From an uncultured Pelagibacteraceae bacterium (GTDB taxonomy: Bacteria > Pseudomonadota > Alphaproteobacteria > Pelagibacterales > Pelagibacteraceae), in contig CACIWX010000001.1 in assembly GCA_902590465.1 (NCBI GenBank), forward strand, positions 1-64,000: a stretch of DNA of 64,000 bases, written 5' to 3'. Numbering within the stretch: the first letter of the stretch is position 1; each line of letters opens with the position of its first letter. The notes beneath the pieces were generated by a model that was given only the letters and a program-made list of their open reading frames with translations, did no database searches and was not told where the DNA came from. Position numbers and translations under genes: made by a program. Positions 6,967 through 20,012 of this stretch are shown here, one piece after another.

Positions 6967-7098
6967 AATTTATTTCGATTTTATATATCTGATTTAATTA
7001 TAAAAAAAAGTTAATTATAAATATTACAAATTTTATTAAGAACAACTTATGATGGTTAATTCTCTAGATTTCTACCTGAGGTTTTCTTTTTAAAGTAA

Positions 7099-7503
7099 TT
7101 AATCTAAATACTTAATATTAGACTTTTTATCTAAATTTGGTTGTATTGATGAAGCAAGATCCCTTAAAGATCCATCTTCTGATTTTTTTAAGATTTTTGA
7201 TTTAGTTGAATGCAATTGTTTTTTTACAATTGAACAAACTTTTGAATTGGTTTTTATAACAAAAGATAAGCAAGGCTCTTTCTTTTTAATATCAGGACTT
7301 TTTTCCTCTGCATAAGCAACAGCGTGCTCTATAGGAAGTTTTCCTGTTGTTTTTTTTACTCCGTAACTAACTGTTGAAGTAAAGGCGCCTCTAGCTAAAT
7401 TTCCACTTGCTGCTGTTGTTGAAGCAGGTCCTAAAAGAGCCACTGATCCAAAGCAACCACTTAATAAAATAAGCATTATTAACAAGCAAAAATTTTTTTT
7501 CAT
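7099..7503 (-). CDS. Small lipoprotein, paralogue of the gene at 6535-6966
   Basis: A 134-residue lipoprotein with lipobox LSGC (Cys17) and a clear AAGGGAG ribosome binding site just before the ATG. It shares the order signal peptide, small-residue linker, 'SYGVKKTTGKLPIEHAVAYAEEK' (too similar to the neighbour's block to be chance), and two later cysteines with the next gene downstream, from which it is separated by 132 bases. The pair arose by tandem duplication and has diverged mostly in the C-terminal third. Function unknown. Confidence 0.75.
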   Translation of the reverse strand: MKKNFCLLIMLILLSGCFGSVALLGPASTTAASGNLARGAFTSTVSYGVKKTTGKLPIEHAVAYAEEKSPDIKKKEPCLSFVIKTNSKVCSIVKKQLHSTKSKILKKSEDGSLRDLASSIQPNLDKKSNIKYLD

Positions 7504-7610
7504 ACTCCCTTTTGTAATACTTTTAATTTAAACCATAAATTCGACTTTAGTAAAACGAATCGAATCACTATAATGAGTTTAGTTAATACAACCTACAATA
7601 GAATAGTAAA

Positions 7611-8561
7611 TTATGCAATTATTCTTAGAGGTTTATTTTTTAAGCACCCCTCAAGATTTTCGATCATTTGTTCGTAAAATTTAGTGTAATTCTCCGCAGT
7701 TACATACCCTATATGGGGTAGTAACAAAGCGTTAGGAAGAAATCTTAGTTTATGATCTTGAGCTAAAGGTTCTTTGTCAAAAACATCTAAGCCAGCCCCT
7801 GCTATTTTTTCATCTTTAAGACACTCAACTAAATCATTTTCGTTAATGATTGGTCCTCTAGAAGTATTGATTAGAAAAGCAGTTTTTTTCATCATGGCTA
7901 ACTCTTTTTTAGTTATTAAATTTTTGTATCTTTCACCTAAAACTAAATGAATTGAGATTATATCTGAATTTTTAAGTAAGTCTTCTTTGGTCATTGGTAA
8001 AACTCCTAACTTATTTGCGTGAGATAAATTTAAATTTTCACTCCAAGCACAAACCTCCATGCCAAAAGCTTTGGCAACTTTAGCTACTTGTGTTCCAATT
8101 TTTCCAAGACCAATTAAGCCTAACATTTTTCCTTTAAGCTCAAAGCCAATAGTTGTTTGCCAATAACCTTGGAACATATTATCTATTTCCTGTTTCATGT
8201 TTCGATAAAGTCCTAGAATTAAAGCCCAAGTGACTTCTGCCGCTGGATTAGAATTAATTTCTGTACCACAAACAATAATATTTTTATTCTTTGTTGTTTC
8301 TAAATCAATCGCTTTATTTCTCATTCCAGAGGTCATAATGTATTTTAATTTAGGCAAGTTTTCTATTAAGGTCTTCGTAATTGGCGTTCTTTCTCTCATG
8401 ATAAATAAGGCTTCGAAATCTTCTAGTTCAACTGCAGCTTCTTTTTCATCTACAAAAGGTTCATTAAAAACTTTAAAATCAAATTTATCTTTATATTTTT
8501 CAGTATCAACAATTTGTTGAAAAGCATTTTGATAATCATCTAAAACTGCAATTTTAATCAT
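7611..8561 (-). CDS. D-2-hydroxyacid dehydrogenase (NAD-dependent)
   Basis: A 316-residue oxidoreductase of the D-isomer-specific 2-hydroxyacid dehydrogenase family. The Rossmann motif 'GLIGLGKIGTQVAKVAKAFG' lies near the middle. Catalytic residues appear in 'INTSRGPIINE' (Arg), 'GAGLDVFDKEP' (Glu) and 'LPHIGYVT' (His). The substrate is undetermined; phosphoglycerate dehydrogenase is less likely because the ACT regulatory domain is absent. Its start overlaps the end of the transporter gene by eight bases, and the next gene upstream is a DadA-type oxidase, suggesting use or disposal of a D-amino or 2-oxo/hydroxy acid. Confidence 0.85.
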   Translation of the reverse strand: MIKIAVLDDYQNAFQQIVDTEKYKDKFDFKVFNEPFVDEKEAAVELEDFEALFIMRERTPITKTLIENLPKLKYIMTSGMRNKAIDLETTKNKNIIVCGTEINSNPAAEVTWALILGLYRNMKQEIDNMFQGYWQTTIGFELKGKMLGLIGLGKIGTQVAKVAKAFGMEVCAWSENLNLSHANKLGVLPMTKEDLLKNSDIISIHLVLGERYKNLITKKELAMMKKTAFLINTSRGPIINENDLVECLKDEKIAGAGLDVFDKEPLAQDHKLRFLPNALLLPHIGYVTAENYTKFYEQMIENLEGCLKNKPLRIIA

Positions 8562-9447
8562 TGATTTTTTTATTTGATAGATAAATACCTGATACTATAA
8601 AAACAGCTCCAGCAAAATGATATAGTTCAAATTTTTCTTTAAAGATTATGATTGCCATGACTGCACTGAATAAAGGCATCAATTGAACAAACATGGTAGA
8701 TCTATTCGGACCAATTATCTGAACACCTTTCTGCCAACAGTAATAAGCAGCAATAGCTGGAAACACAACCACATAAAAAAGAATCAAAAAAAATGCTTTG
8801 TTTAAATTTAGCTCTAGACCAATAGATTTTTCATAAAAAAATTGAGGTATCAAAAAAAGTATCCCAACAGAAACCATTAACTGAATTAAAGTAAACTGTG
8901 AAAATTTAAATTTATGTTTTTTAAGTAAAGCAGTATAAAGTGACCACGTAACTACACAAACTAGCATCCATAAGTCACCTTTGTTAAAACTTAAAGAAAT
9001 AATTTTTTGAATGTCACCGTTGGAAATGATTGATCCAATTCCTATAATTGACAACAACAGTCCAATAATTTGAAAAAAATTTGTTTTATCAATTTTCATT
9101 AAAGACGAAAGCACAATTGTTGCTGCAGGAATAGCAGCTAACATTAGAACTGCGTTTATTACTTGTGTATAATTTAGTGCAAAATAAACAACAGAGTTAA
9201 AAGTGCTTATTGTAATTACTCCCATGAAGCTGATAACAAACCAATTTTTTTTTATATAAGATAAATTGTTGTAAATTTCTTTATATGTAAAAGGTATTAA
9301 TATAAACCAAACTGAAATCCATCTAAGAACATTTAGTGTTAATGGAGGAATTTCAAATAATGTTGCGAACTTTCCAACAATAAAATTACCCGACCAAAAT
9401 AGTGCTGCTAGCACTAGAAATAGATAAGCTAAATAATTTTTTGACAA
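8554..9447 (-). CDS. EamA/DMT-family transporter
   Basis: A 297-residue inner-membrane protein with about ten hydrophobic helices in two EamA repeats. Family landmarks are 'AALFWSGNFIVGKF' at the N-terminus and 'AAYYCWQKGVQIIGPNRSTMFVQLMPLFSAVMA' near the end (quoted in part: GPNRST). Members usually export amino acids or metabolites. It is sandwiched between a hydroxyacid dehydrogenase and a DadA-type oxidoreductase with overlaps or gaps below ten bases, so the three likely form one operon handling the same metabolite. Confidence 0.85.
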   Translation of the reverse strand: MSKNYLAYLFLVLAALFWSGNFIVGKFATLFEIPPLTLNVLRWISVWFILIPFTYKEIYNNLSYIKKNWFVISFMGVITISTFNSVVYFALNYTQVINAVLMLAAIPAATIVLSSLMKIDKTNFFQIIGLLLSIIGIGSIISNGDIQKIISLSFNKGDLWMLVCVVTWSLYTALLKKHKFKFSQFTLIQLMVSVGILFLIPQFFYEKSIGLELNLNKAFFLILFYVVVFPAIAAYYCWQKGVQIIGPNRSTMFVQLMPLFSAVMAIIIFKEKFELYHFAGAVFIVSGIYLSNKKIND

Positions 9448-9454
9448 AAATTTC

Positions 9455-10714
9455 CTAATTAAATCTTTTTGAGCTGTATGGAGTTAAATCTAGATTTGTT
9501 TTTTCTCCTGCAACTATTTTAGAAATAATCTTGCCTGTAATAGCTCCTAATGTCCAGCCTAAATGCTGATGTCCGAAAGCATAGATAATATTTTTATTTT
9601 TTAAAGATGGGCCTATTATTGGAAGAAAATCAGGAAGTGTGGGCCTAAAACCTAACCACTCATCCTCATGACTACCCAGATCAGGAAGGAGTTCTTTTGC
9701 GCATTTTATAATATATTCAATTCTTTTTTTTGATGGAGGATTTTTTAATCCACCTAATTCAACTGTTCCCACAGCTCTTAAGCCTTGATTCATTGGAGTC
9801 ATTCCAAAACCTCTATCTAAAAAAATTACTGGTCGACTTATAAGGTGGTCCTTGCCTTTAAAATGTACATGATAACCTCTTTCAGTATCTAATGGAATAT
9901 CTTCTCCTAATTGATCAGTTAATAATTTGGAAAATGCCCCAGAAGCTATTACTGTTTTTTCAAATTTATATTCCTCTTTTTCAGTTCTTATAACTGTTTC
10001 ATTAGTGTTTATTTGTTCTGAATTTTTTACACTACTTTGAATAAATTTTCCCCCCAGATTTATAAAAAGTTTGAATATTTTTTTTAGAATACCATGTGGA
10101 TCTCTGGCGTGCATTGCACTTTCATAAATTACGCCTGCATCAAAAACTGGTTGTAAATTTGGCTCTAAATCTAATACTTCTTTTTTTGTCAAAAGTTTTT
10201 GTTTAATCCCCAATTCTTCACGAACTTTTATCTCTAAATTCCTACTTTTAAGATTTTTGTTAGTCCAGACATAAATAATTCCTTTTTTTTCAACTAAACC
10301 TGTAGTGTCTATTTCTTGAAAAATTTCTTCATATGCATCATTTGATAAACTTAATATCTGATGCATAGACTTTGCCGTATGCATCATTGATTTTTGATTA
10401 CAATTTTTGAAATAATGTAAAAACCAATTCAACATTTTAGGAATGTAATTCCATTTTAACGCAAGTGGCCCGTAAGAACTTACTAACATCTTTGGTACAT
10501 CATACAAAACATCTGGACGATTAAATTGTAACACAGCGTAGGGAGAAAAATGTCCAGCATTTCCATAAGAAGCTGCTTTAAAAGCATTAGACATTGGATC
10601 GTGTATATCAAAAATAGTAACGGGAATTCCTTTTTTAATTAATTGAAGACCAGTGCAAACTCCTTGTATGCCAGAGCCAATTATTCCAACAGATTTACAT
10701 TTATAATTTTCCAT
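9455..10714 (-). CDS. DadA-type FAD-dependent D-amino-acid dehydrogenase/oxidoreductase
   Basis: A 419-residue flavoprotein of the DAO superfamily. The dinucleotide-binding GxGxxG is near residue 13 ('GIIGSGIQGV'). The internal block 'ASYGNAGHFSPY' and the C-terminal 'GHQHLGWTLGAITGKII' are typical of DadA. It probably deaminates a D-amino acid or a similar substrate with electrons to the respiratory chain; the substrate is unknown. Codons about 61-79 (10478-10535) are duplicated base for base at 1718-1775. The protein reads through this region without interruption, so this is the parental copy. Confidence 0.85.
   Translation of the reverse strand: MENYKCKSVGIIGSGIQGVCTGLQLIKKGIPVTIFDIHDPMSNAFKAASYGNAGHFSPYAVLQFNRPDVLYDVPKMLVSSYGPLALKWNYIPKMLNWFLHYFKNCNQKSMMHTAKSMHQILSLSNDAYEEIFQEIDTTGLVEKKGIIYVWTNKNLKSRNLEIKVREELGIKQKLLTKKEVLDLEPNLQPVFDAGVIYESAMHARDPHGILKKIFKLFINLGGKFIQSSVKNSEQINTNETVIRTEKEEYKFEKTVIASGAFSKLLTDQLGEDIPLDTERGYHVHFKGKDHLISRPVIFLDRGFGMTPMNQGLRAVGTVELGGLKNPPSKKRIEYIIKCAKELLPDLGSHEDEWLGFRPTLPDFLPIIGPSLKNKNIIYAFGHQHLGWTLGAITGKIISKIVAGEKTNLDLTPYSSKRFN
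10478..10535 (+). repeat. 58-bp direct repeat, copy 2 (match at 1718-1775)
   Basis: This copy is inside the intact dadA-like gene. Identity with 1718-1775 is complete over 58 bases and stops on both sides, except for a few bases of gapped similarity on the left. The two copies are 8.76 kb apart in direct orientation. Confidence 0.95.
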
Positions 10715-10759
10715 CGAAGAATTATATTGTAAAGATCTAAAAATTAGTAGTGCGGTAGA

Positions 10760-11212
10760 TTAGGCAGTAGCTTCTTTATTAACCACGTCTGGTCTTTCTT
10801 CAGTTTGAGACTCTTCCTTCTTTTCTTTTTTCTTAAACAAGAAATCACCTGATAATTTAGATTTTGAGCTATTTGTTTTTTTAATATAACCGTCAATATC
10901 TGCACCATTTTCTGTTCTTAAATTGCTACCAAACTCTATATCGCCTTTTACAGTTCCGGTTGCACCAATTACTATGTTCTGTGCTGAAACTTTACCATCT
11001 AAATGTCCGTGAATTTCTACATCATCTGCTTCTATTGAACCTGTGATAGAGCCTGTATCTCTTATGATTAGCTCTTTTGAATAAACAGGTCCTTTAATTA
11101 AACCAGCAACATCTATTGCTCCTGAGCTATTAATAGTTCCCTCGATGCTTACAGTTTCACTTATAAGTGATCTTTCGGAGTCTTTAATCTTTATTTTCTT
11201 ATCACCAAACAT
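10760..11212 (-). CDS. Bactofilin
   Basis: A 150-residue polymer-forming cytoskeletal protein. The central bactofilin beta-helix (about residues 18-110) is built from short repeats such as 'SVEGTINSSGAIDVAGLIKG', 'GSITGSIEADDVEIHGHLDG' and 'IGATGTVKGDIEFG' (each 14-20 residues). A Lys/Glu-rich tail of about 35 residues follows. Bactofilins form nucleotide-independent filaments at the membrane and often help shape cells by positioning wall enzymes. Its place directly downstream of rodA, mrdA and mreBCD supports a role in cell shape here. Confidence 0.9.
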   Translation of the reverse strand: MFGDKKIKIKDSERSLISETVSIEGTINSSGAIDVAGLIKGPVYSKELIIRDTGSITGSIEADDVEIHGHLDGKVSAQNIVIGATGTVKGDIEFGSNLRTENGADIDGYIKKTNSSKSKLSGDFLFKKKEKKEESQTEERPDVVNKEATA

Positions 11213-11293
11213 AATTATTCTACTAACTAATCATCTATTGATAAAATATACAAGTTTTTATTTTAATAAAATTTGATCATTTTAGGCTTTGAT

Positions 11294-12418
11294 TTAATTG
11301 ACTGGAACGTCTTTATATATCTTGCAAGACATTACTATTCCAAGCCCAAACATGATTGCCATCATTGAGGATCCACCATATGACATAATTGGTAATGGTG
11401 ATCCTACTATAGGTAGTAAACCCAAGACCATCATCATGTTGACTACAACATAAATAAAGAAAGCAGTGGCAAAACTATAACAGTATAATTTGCCGAAATT
11501 ACTTCGAGTCACATTACCTATATTTATTATTCTGGAAATAATTACCGCATATAGAACCAAAATAAATAATGATCCAAAAAAGCCAAATTCTTCTGAGAAA
11601 AGTGTAAAAATAAAGTCAGTATGTTTTTCTGGAAGATAGTCTAGGTAGCTTTGAGACCCATTTAAGAAGCCTTTTCCAAATAATCCTCCCGAGCCAATAG
11701 CAATTTTAGATTGGATAATCTGATATCCAGCTCCAAGTGGATCTCTTTCAGGATTTAGGAAAGTTAAAATTCTTGATTTTTGATAAGGCTTTAAAAATGA
11801 AATGGCTATTGGCAGTAAAGCTAGCATTGCGACTCCAGATATTGTAAAGAACTTTGCTCTTACACCTGCTAACCATGCTACAACCACTCCGCCTGCGGCA
11901 ATTAAAATGGATGTTCCAAGGTCAGGTTGGGTTGCAACTAAGATTACAGGAGCAACGAGAACTGTTATAGGCAGAAGTAAATATCTAAAACTATTAACTC
12001 GTTCTATTGAAATACGATGATAATATTTTGCTAAAAATAAAATTAAAACTATTTTCATTAATTCTGAAGGTTGAAGATTCATAAAATAAAGATCTAACCA
12101 TCGTTTTGATCCTGACGATGTTAATCCAAAATACTTGACTCCAAGTAACAAAATAAATACTCCGATATAAATAAAATAACTTGTTTCATGCCAAAACCTT
12201 ATAGAAATAAACGATACGAAAAAAAACATTCCAAAAAATACAAAAAATCTTAAAATATGACTATTCGTATGATATTTAAATTCTCCGCCGTCTGTTGAGT
12301 ACATTGCAAACATGCTTGTAACTCCTAAAACTAAAATTGAAATTATTAAAATAAAATCCAGAGACAGAATTTTATCTCTAATATTTAGTGAAGATTGAAT
12401 CGATCTAGGTTGTAGCAT
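11294..12418 (-). CDS. rodA: Rod-shape peptidoglycan glycosyltransferase RodA
   Basis: A 374-residue SEDS-family membrane protein with about ten helices, which polymerises lipid II for side-wall growth together with PBP2. Conserved SEDS blocks are 'GSKRWLDLYFMNLQPSE', 'QPDLGTSIL' with its essential Asp, 'LPEKHTDFIFTLFSEEFG' and 'GLLPIVGSPLPIMSYGGSS'. The ATG (12416-12418) overlaps the restored mrdA stop as TAATG, so the pair is translationally coupled. It differs from the FtsW at 48652-49779, which lies in the division cluster. Confidence 0.93.
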   Translation of the reverse strand: MLQPRSIQSSLNIRDKILSLDFILIISILVLGVTSMFAMYSTDGGEFKYHTNSHILRFFVFFGMFFFVSFISIRFWHETSYFIYIGVFILLLGVKYFGLTSSGSKRWLDLYFMNLQPSELMKIVLILFLAKYYHRISIERVNSFRYLLLPITVLVAPVILVATQPDLGTSILIAAGGVVVAWLAGVRAKFFTISGVAMLALLPIAISFLKPYQKSRILTFLNPERDPLGAGYQIIQSKIAIGSGGLFGKGFLNGSQSYLDYLPEKHTDFIFTLFSEEFGFFGSLFILVLYAVIISRIINIGNVTRSNFGKLYCYSFATAFFIYVVVNMMMVLGLLPIVGSPLPIMSYGGSSMMAIMFGLGIVMSCKIYKDVPVN

Positions 12419-14353
12419 TATACTGTCTTCCCAATTTGATTGTTAACACTTCTTCTCAACTCATGTCTTTCAAGAACTTTTTTAATCACTTTCTTTGCAA
12501 TTGGTGCTGCAGCTTTACCGCCTGAACCACCATGCTCTACTAAAACACTGATTGCATATTGGGGATTTTTTGTAGGGAGCAAATGCTACAAATAGTGCAT
12601 GGTCTCTATCTTTGTAAGGTAAACTCTCTTGTTTTACTTCAGCTTCTCGTTGTGCTTCTGTAAATCTTTTTATCTGTGATGAACCAGTTTTTCCGGCAAA
12701 GGTAAATTTTGGGTCTTCTAATCTGTGTCTATAAGAGGTTCCGCCAGGCTCGTTTGATGAAGAAAACATAGCATCTTTAATTAAATTAATATGTTCTTGA
12801 TTTTTAAATAAAGGTTTTAAGTCAAAATTTGATACCAGTAAATCTGTAGGAAGAGGTTCGTTTGGATTTTCATTTTTATGTTTTAAATAATTTCGTAAGT
12901 TGTCGTTATTTCCGTCAACCACTATTCTTGGCTTTATTTCAAAACCTCCGTTGGCTATTTGGGCAGTCATTAAACATAACTGTAAAGGTGTGCTTTGAAA
13001 ATACCCTTGACCAATTCCTGAGTGAAGAGTTTCACCTAAGTACCAATTCTGTCCAATAAATTTTTTCTTCCATTTTGTATTTGGAACTACTCCTGATCTT
13101 TCTTCAATAAAATCGTCTAAGACTTTTTTTCCTAAGCCAAATCGCTTTGCAGTTTCTGATAATCGATCAACGCCAAGCTTTCTAGCAACTTCATAAAAAT
13201 AAACATCGCAAGATCTCTGAATTCCCTTTCTTAGATTTACAATCCCGTGTCCATCTTTTTCCCAACAATGAAATTTTTCCCCATATAGTTCTATTTTTCC
13301 TTTACATCTAAAAGTATCTAAAGGCCTGATAATTTTATTTTCTAAAGCACTTAAAGCCACTAAAGTTTTAATCGTAGATCCAGGAGGATATAATCCTGAT
13401 AATGCTTTGTTCGCTAGGGGCTTCTTATCGTTTTTTATTAAACTATTCCAATAGTCCTTATCTACTCCATGAACAAATTCATTAGGCTCAAACGTTGGAG
13501 AGGAGACTAAAGATACGATATCTCCATTATATACATCCATCACACAAACTGCGGCTGCTTTATCTTTTAAAAGTTCGTTAGTATATTTTTGTACTTCGTA
13601 ATCTAAAGTTGTTTTAAAACTTTTTCCAGCCTGACCTTCATCAATCTTTATTTCTCTTATCCTTTTTCCAAAAGCATTAACCTCATACCTTTGATAACCA
13701 ACTTTACCAATTATCTGTTCATCAAGTTTTCTTTCTAGACCAGTTTTACCAATTGCCATACCTGGAACAGCTAACTCCTTAAGGTATTCTTTTGTTTGTA
13801 AATCTTTAGCACTTATTTGAGATACATAACCTAAAATATGAGCTGAGGAATTATCAGGATAAGTTCTTGCAACTGATACAATTGGTTCGACACCTTCAAG
13901 TTCATGTAAAAATAGATTTATTCTTGAAAAATCAGACCAATCTAAATTTTCAGAAACTATTACTGGCTCCCAAGGTTTTTGTTTTTTTATCACTCTTTTT
14001 AAATATGAAACTTTTCGATCGGTAATATTTAAAATTGCTTTTAATCTTACAAATAAATTATCTAGATCTTTAGAGTTTTCTGGAACTAAATGTAATTGGT
14101 AGAGAGGTTCACTAGATGCAATTTTTGTATCAAAGAAATCTTTTATTGCTCCTCTTTCGGGCGCTAACTTCCATTCTCTAAATCTATTCTTGTCTGACAA
14201 AGATTTATATTTTGTAGCTTGATTAATTTGTAATGAAATAAGCCTGCCAACTAAACCAACCATTACAACTACTTTTGCAGTTGTGATCAAAAACATTCTT
14301 CTGTTTATTAATTTTGATTTTATTACTGTATTGCCAGATCCGAGACTAAGCAT
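12418..14353 (-). CDS. mrdA: Penicillin-binding protein 2 (frameshifted near the C-terminus as given)
   Basis: A transpeptidase for elongation-specific wall synthesis, partner of RodA. It has one N-terminal membrane helix, a dimerisation domain and a transpeptidase domain with the active-site Ser in 'GSTIKT', the 'SCD' motif and 'KTGSS'. The uninterrupted frame stops at 12515 with an aberrant tail. Removing one base from the run of six T at 12566-12571 restores the expected ending 'AISVLVEHGGSGG..' and a stop at 12418-12420 that overlaps the rodA start, for a 644-residue protein. This is a homopolymer sequencing error, a real mutation or, least likely, programmed slippage. Confidence 0.88.
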
Positions 14354-14858
14354 CTTGATTACCTAAAAAACTAATTTGATAAATATTGAATAAAAGCCAA
14401 AACACAGGAAATAAAAATAATGTGAAGAAAGTATTATAACCAATTTTTGCATATGAAGTTACAACCTCTGAAAAATTATTTAACAATGAGAAGAAAAGTA
14501 AATTAGTCAATATTAAAGCAATAAAAAATGTAAACCAGTCAGATGCTATTGTAGTGTTAACACTTTTATTTCGAACGTAATTACCTACAAAACATGCAAC
14601 AAGATAAGATAATGAGCTAATGCCTAGAGGAAATCCCATAACTACATCATTGATAAGTCCTGCGAAAAAAATATGTTCCGTTCCCATTAAACTAGGACGT
14701 TTAATTATCCAAAAATAAATTATTATAATTTGTGAATTTAAAGAAAAAACTTCAAATAATTTTTCTAGATTTGTGTCAACTTCACTAATTGATAAGTAAT
14801 ATAATAAAATTAGAGGGCCTGACGCAAATATTCTGTTTATTAAATTTCTTCTAATCAT
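14346..14858 (-). CDS. mreD: Rod-shape-determining protein MreD
   Basis: A 170-residue inner-membrane protein with about five or six hydrophobic segments, placed between mreC and mrdA, the usual MreD position. The family block 'HIFFAGLINDVVMGFPLGISS' is the clearest sign (quoted in part: GLINDVVMG). MreD helps couple MreB filaments to MreC and the PBP2/RodA synthase. It overlaps mrdA by eight bases and shares one base with the end of the mreC frame, so the genes are tightly co-translated. Confidence 0.88.
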   Translation of the reverse strand: MIRRNLINRIFASGPLILLYYLSISEVDTNLEKLFEVFSLNSQIIIIYFWIIKRPSLMGTEHIFFAGLINDVVMGFPLGISSLSYLVACFVGNYVRNKSVNTTIASDWFTFFIALILTNLLFFSLLNNFSEVVTSYAKIGYNTFFTLFLFPVFWLLFNIYQISFLGNQDA

Positions 14859-15703
14859 TAAAAAACTTCCTTTTTTGGTTTAATTAAATTTACCGTTACA
14901 AAGGATAATTGATTAGGGTCCACGAATAATTTAACTTCCCCATTTGCTTTTGTTTTTCCTATTGGTGTACCTGCGTTGAAAATTCCATCTTTACCAGAAG
15001 CAAATACAGTTATGTCTTCAACAAACTCATAATCTTCTGGTAGGTAAGATAACGTTGGCATACGTGTTCCCCCTCCAGTTAATATTGCTTGGGTGCTTTT
15101 TTCATCAAATGTAACTGGAATTCTGCTGTTTAAGTCATTGAGCAATAATACCCTTGATGATAAATAATTAGTTTCAACTATACGTCCGATTAAATATTTA
15201 TTTTGAGTAACAGGCATTCCTTTTATGATACCCTCTTTGCTTCCTTTGTTTATAATTATAGATTTTAGAAATGGACTATTACGATCAACTAAAACTTTGG
15301 CTAGTACAATATTCGAAACACTTTGCACATCCTCTGTATCTAATACTTTTTTTAAATTTTTATTTTCATTAGCAATATACTCTAAATTAAGATCTAGTGC
15401 TTTATAACGCTCTATAACTTGTTTTAATTTTTCATTTTCTTTTTTTAAATTAAAATGATTAGCTATGCCCTGATTTATATTAGGAAATAATCTAGTTGGA
15501 GCTGATACTAAATAAGTTACTCTATAGACTACATCATTAATGAAACTTCTTGCAGTTTTTACTGCTGTAAAACCATAGACATCTAAAAAGAAAATTATTA
15601 ACGCAACAATTATAAGAGATAAAATAGAAAATTTTTGGGATGCCCCTCTTTGTAAAAGAGCTGAACGAAAGGCTATACTAAAATCATCTCTGCTAACTGA
15701 CAT
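14858..15703 (-). CDS. mreC: Rod-shape-determining protein MreC
   Basis: A 281-residue bitopic membrane protein: a short cytoplasmic N-terminus, one helix around residues 27-45, a coiled coil (about 75-115, 'NLKKENEKLKQVIERYKALD') and a periplasmic beta domain with 'GSKEGIIKGMPV', 'IGRIVE' and 'LTGGGT'. MreC scaffolds the elongation complex and activates PBP2. It lies 18 bases after mreB. Confidence 0.92.
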   Translation of the reverse strand: MSVSRDDFSIAFRSALLQRGASQKFSILSLIIVALIIFFLDVYGFTAVKTARSFINDVVYRVTYLVSAPTRLFPNINQGIANHFNLKKENEKLKQVIERYKALDLNLEYIANENKNLKKVLDTEDVQSVSNIVLAKVLVDRNSPFLKSIIINKGSKEGIIKGMPVTQNKYLIGRIVETNYLSSRVLLLNDLNSRIPVTFDEKSTQAILTGGGTRMPTLSYLPEDYEFVEDITVFASGKDGIFNAGTPIGKTKANGEVKLFVDPNQLSFVTVNLIKPKKEVF

Positions 15704-15721
15704 TTTTTCGGTAAAAACAAA

Positions 15722-18327
<2,606 letters not shown>

Positions 18328-18359
18328 ACTTAAAACTTTTGTTAATTCAAAAGCTTCTC

Positions 18360-18387
18360 ATAATACAATCAAAGATAGAATTTGCAA
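18360..18387 (-). promoter_or_regulatory. Candidate leuA promoter
   Basis: On the minus strand TTGCAA (18382-18387) is followed after 16 bases by TATTAT (18360-18365), four and five matches to the -35 and -10 consensus. It lies in the only sizeable gap of the ilv-leu-mre run. In AT-rich DNA such matches occur by chance, so this is tentative. Confidence 0.35.
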
Positions 18388-18430
18388 ATTATTATGTATT
18401 CAATAGGAGCTATTAAAGAGTCAGATTGGG

Positions 18431-19453
<1,023 letters not shown>

Positions 19454-19460
19454 TTAACTC

Positions 19461-20012
19461 CTATTGTGTAAAAACTTCTTCACCTTTTGTCATTGCAACT
19501 GCGCCCGTTCTAGAAACACTTATAAGTCCCAGAGGCTTTAAGCTTACAACTAATTTATCAATTTCTCTTCTTAAAGCAGTTACTTGAATAACAAAAGACT
19601 TTTTTGTTTTATCCAAAATTAATCCGTCATGTTTTTTACATAATTTCTTCGCTTTATCCAGTTTTTTTGTAGCTCCAACCACTTTAAGTAAAGCAAGTTC
19701 CTTAAATAAAATTTTAGGATCATTCCTAGAAAAATCTGCTACTTTATGAACTGGAATTAATTTTCCAAGCTGTAATTTGATCTGCTGAATAACCTCAGGA
19801 GTTCCTTTAGTAACTATTGTAATTCTTGATAAGTGTTTTTTTTTATCTATTTCAGCCACTGCTAGAGACTCAATGTTATAACCTCTTCCAGAAAATAATC
19901 CTATAACTCTTGCTAAAACGCCCGCTTCATTATCTACCCATACAACAATTATATGATGGTCCTCTTTTCCAAATTTTGTAGGTTGGCTGTATGCTGATTT
20001 TGGTTTAGGCAT
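19461..20012 (-). CDS. ilvN: Acetolactate synthase small (regulatory) subunit
   Basis: A 183-residue regulatory subunit with an N-terminal ACT domain ('HIIVVWVDNEAGVLARVIGLFSGRGYNIESL' region, residues about 19-90) and the C-terminal ALS_ss_C domain ending 'RTGAVAM'. It binds the catalytic subunit and confers valine feedback control. It shares one base with the end of ilvB, a coupled stop-start arrangement that matches the required subunit balance. The symbol ilvH would be equally acceptable. Confidence 0.94.
   Translation of the reverse strand: MPKPKSAYSQPTKFGKEDHHIIVVWVDNEAGVLARVIGLFSGRGYNIESLAVAEIDKKKHLSRITIVTKGTPEVIQQIKLQLGKLIPVHKVADFSRNDPKILFKELALLKVVGATKKLDKAKKLCKKHDGLILDKTKKSFVIQVTALRREIDKLVVSLKPLGLISVSRTGAVAMTKGEEVFTQ

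Noticed and set aside
18328-18430. Leucine attenuator before leuA
   Set aside because: No short Leu-rich leader peptide with terminator and T tract is visible; only a weak promoter match and a small stem.
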